Source: Mesorhizobium zhangyense (lineage in GTDB: Bacteria > Pseudomonadota > Alphaproteobacteria > Rhizobiales > Rhizobiaceae). From it: a stretch of DNA of 34,480 nt. Positions 33,048-34,480 of the stretch are shown piece by piece; the stretch's first letter is position 1, and the number at the start of each line of letters is the position of its first letter. The notes under the pieces are model-generated. The model did no database searches and was not told where the DNA came from. It was given only the letters and a program-made list of their open reading frames with translations. The position numbers and the translations under genes were made by a program. Location of the stretch: contig NZ_JAAKZG010000026.1 in NCBI RefSeq assembly GCF_011045115.1, forward strand, positions 1 to 34,480. The letters are read 5' to 3'.

Positions 33048-34122
33048 ATGATCACGCGCCGTATGACTCCTGAATTCAACGAATTGCTCGATAGCAGCCC
33101 AGCAGTTGCTCTGATTGGGCCAAGACAAGTCGGCAAGACAGCGCTCGCCCTTGCATCGGCAACGAGCGTCTATCCTTGAAAAAGTTCATCCCCCGCCAAA
33201 TCTGTTTCAAAATCTGCGTGGTCTGATCGATCGCGGTCGCCGCAACGGGAAGGTAACCGGCAGCTTCTTAGTTCTCGGTTCCGCCTCAATCGATCTCCTG
33301 AAACAATCCGGCGAAACCCTTGCGGGCCGCATTGCCTATCTCGAAATGCATCCAATCGATGGTCTGGAAGTTCCGCAAGACGACTTACCGGCCCTCTGGG
33401 TGCGTGGTGGATTTCCGAACAGTTTTCTGGCGACAAGCGACCGTGTCAGTCAGCGCTGGCGCCAGGACTTTATTCGCAGCTACCTGGAGCGCGACATTCC
33501 TCAATTGGGTCCGCGCATTCCGGCCGAAACGCTGCGTCGGTTCTGGACCATGCTCGCGCATCACCAATCCAGCCTTCTCAATGCCGCCGAATTTGCTCGT
33601 GCTCTCGGCGTGGACGGCAAAACCATTGCCTCTTATCTCGATCTCCTGGTCGACCTTCTATTGGTGCGGCGACTCGAGCCCTGGCATGCCAACGTTGGGA
33701 AGCGCTTGGTCAAATCACCGCGTATCTATGTTCGTGATAGCGGTATTGTCCACACGCTCCTCGGTCTGACCACGCAGGAAGATGTTCTAGGTCATCCGAT
33801 CACTGGCGCGAGTTGGGAAGGCTTCGTGATTGAAACGCTCATAGCTGCCGCGCCAAGCGGCACGCAAAGCAACTTCTATAGGACTGCCGCGGGCGCCGAA
33901 ATCGACCTCTTGCTTACCCTCCCCGGGCGACGTCCCTGGGCGATCGAAATCAAGCGAAGCCTGACGCCAAAGATAGAAAAAGGATTTTATCAGGCCTGCG
34001 CCGATCTCAATCCGGAACGACGTTTCGTGGTATATCCTGGCGTCGAGTCTTTCCCGTTAAAGGATGATGTGGAGGCGATTTCGTTGCCCGCATTGGGCCG
34101 GATGCTCATTGAACTGGCCTAA
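33048..34122 (+). pseudogene. DUF4143-type AAA ATPase with internal deletion
   Basis: ATG 33048 starts M-I-T-R-R-M-T-P-E-F-N-E-L-L, with Walker A G-P-R-Q-V-G-K-T at about 24-31, then stops at TGA 33177. A second frame carries the rest: P-N-L-F-Q-N-L-R-G-L-I-D, L-G-S-A-S-I-D-L-L, L-A-G-R-I-A-Y-L-E, W-V-R-G-G-F-P, R-S-Y-L-E-R-D-I-P-Q-L and the C-terminal DUF4143 part with G-A-E-I-D-L-L-L and A-I-E-I-K-R-S. The stretch that should hold Walker B (L-D-E-I-H) and about 40 residues around it is lost between 33170 and 33195. The family is widespread, of unclear role, and common on mobile DNA. The product is probably inactive. Confidence 0.85.
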
Positions 34123-34480
34123 GTTCAGAAGCGTCTGAGATGGCTATAGCTCATCGACTTACTATTTGCGTTCGGTTTCGATGATGGGCTGGCTACTCCC
34201 CGCCCTAGCCCGTCAGATATGTCAGACGTTAAAGGCGGTTGGGCCGGGTTCCTCTCAACTGCAGCGAGGCTCGGACGGAAAGCATACCGGAGGTGTCTTT
34301 GGCCTGTACCATTAATAGAAGGCTTCGACGCGGCCACTGAAGAGCATTCGGCAGTCGAAGGCTGGCGCTTTTCCTGATATCGGGGCACCGGCGATGGTGG
34401 TCACGGCAAAATGTAGGCGGCGGCTGTTCGGCCGGCTTTTGATTGATGTCAGGATTGAGATTCTTGGTCGGCAGCATGCT
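34123..34480. other. Gene-free end of the window
   Basis: Two overlapping minus-strand frames (82 and 87 codons) have no family I recognise and no clear ribosome binding site. I see no tRNA, insertion sequence or strong repeat. A gene crossing the right edge cannot be excluded. Confidence 0.4.

Noticed and set aside
34229..34477. 82-codon minus-strand frame at the window end
   Set aside because: It has no convincing ribosome binding site or family. A faint resemblance of its C-terminal part to glycoside hydrolase tails was too weak to report.

Overview
The window looks like accessory DNA, perhaps a plasmid or genomic island, from an alphaproteobacterium of the order Hyphomicrobiales (Rhizobium/Mesorhizobium-like). 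The evidence is two DUF982 proteins, an Usg protein, a RHE_PE00001-type DUF1612 protein, paired Hsp20 genes behind a ROSE-like thermosensor, a CIRCE-like operator at groES, and GC-rich codon use. The species cannot be named from the sequence alone.

Region 1 (1-6166) is a heat-shock cluster. On the minus strand lie groES, groEL and three small rhizobial-type proteins; the last, a DUF982 protein, runs off the window edge. On the plus strand lie a small conserved protein, usg and two Hsp20 genes. RpoH-type promoters, a degenerate CIRCE and a ROSE-like 5' UTR suggest heat induction by three routes. A small conserved gene in between appears broken by a 1-nt insertion.

Region 2 (6167-11245) looks like an organosulfur or xenobiotic locus. 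It holds a 5'-truncated SsuA/TauA-type binding protein, an NtaA/SnaA/DszA-type flavin monooxygenase, an OsmC protein, a LysR regulator, an ABM-like small protein and an NTF2/SnoaL-like protein. A palindromic motif recurs in front of both halves. Region 3 (11246-20072) has an IS66 remnant, then a minus-strand series of response regulator, sensor kinase, MacA and MacB. A glycine-zipper lipoprotein and a divergent NmrA/HxlR pair follow.

Region 4 (20073-30414) reads as an anti-phage defence island. It holds a Shedu (DUF4263) nuclease, a divergent Gabija pair (GajA OLD-nuclease and GajB helicase), an unrecognised 255-aa protein, and a tightly coupled pair of a SIR2-domain protein and an 883-aa protein of unknown function. 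The last pair is the best candidate here for an undescribed or poorly described system.

Region 5 (30626-34480) is a rhizobial mobile module. It has an intact RHE_PE00001 protein, a perfect 15-bp palindrome in its upstream region, and a tyrosine recombinase and a DUF4143-type ATPase that both carry internal deletions with frameshifts. This fits a mobile island whose own integrase has decayed.
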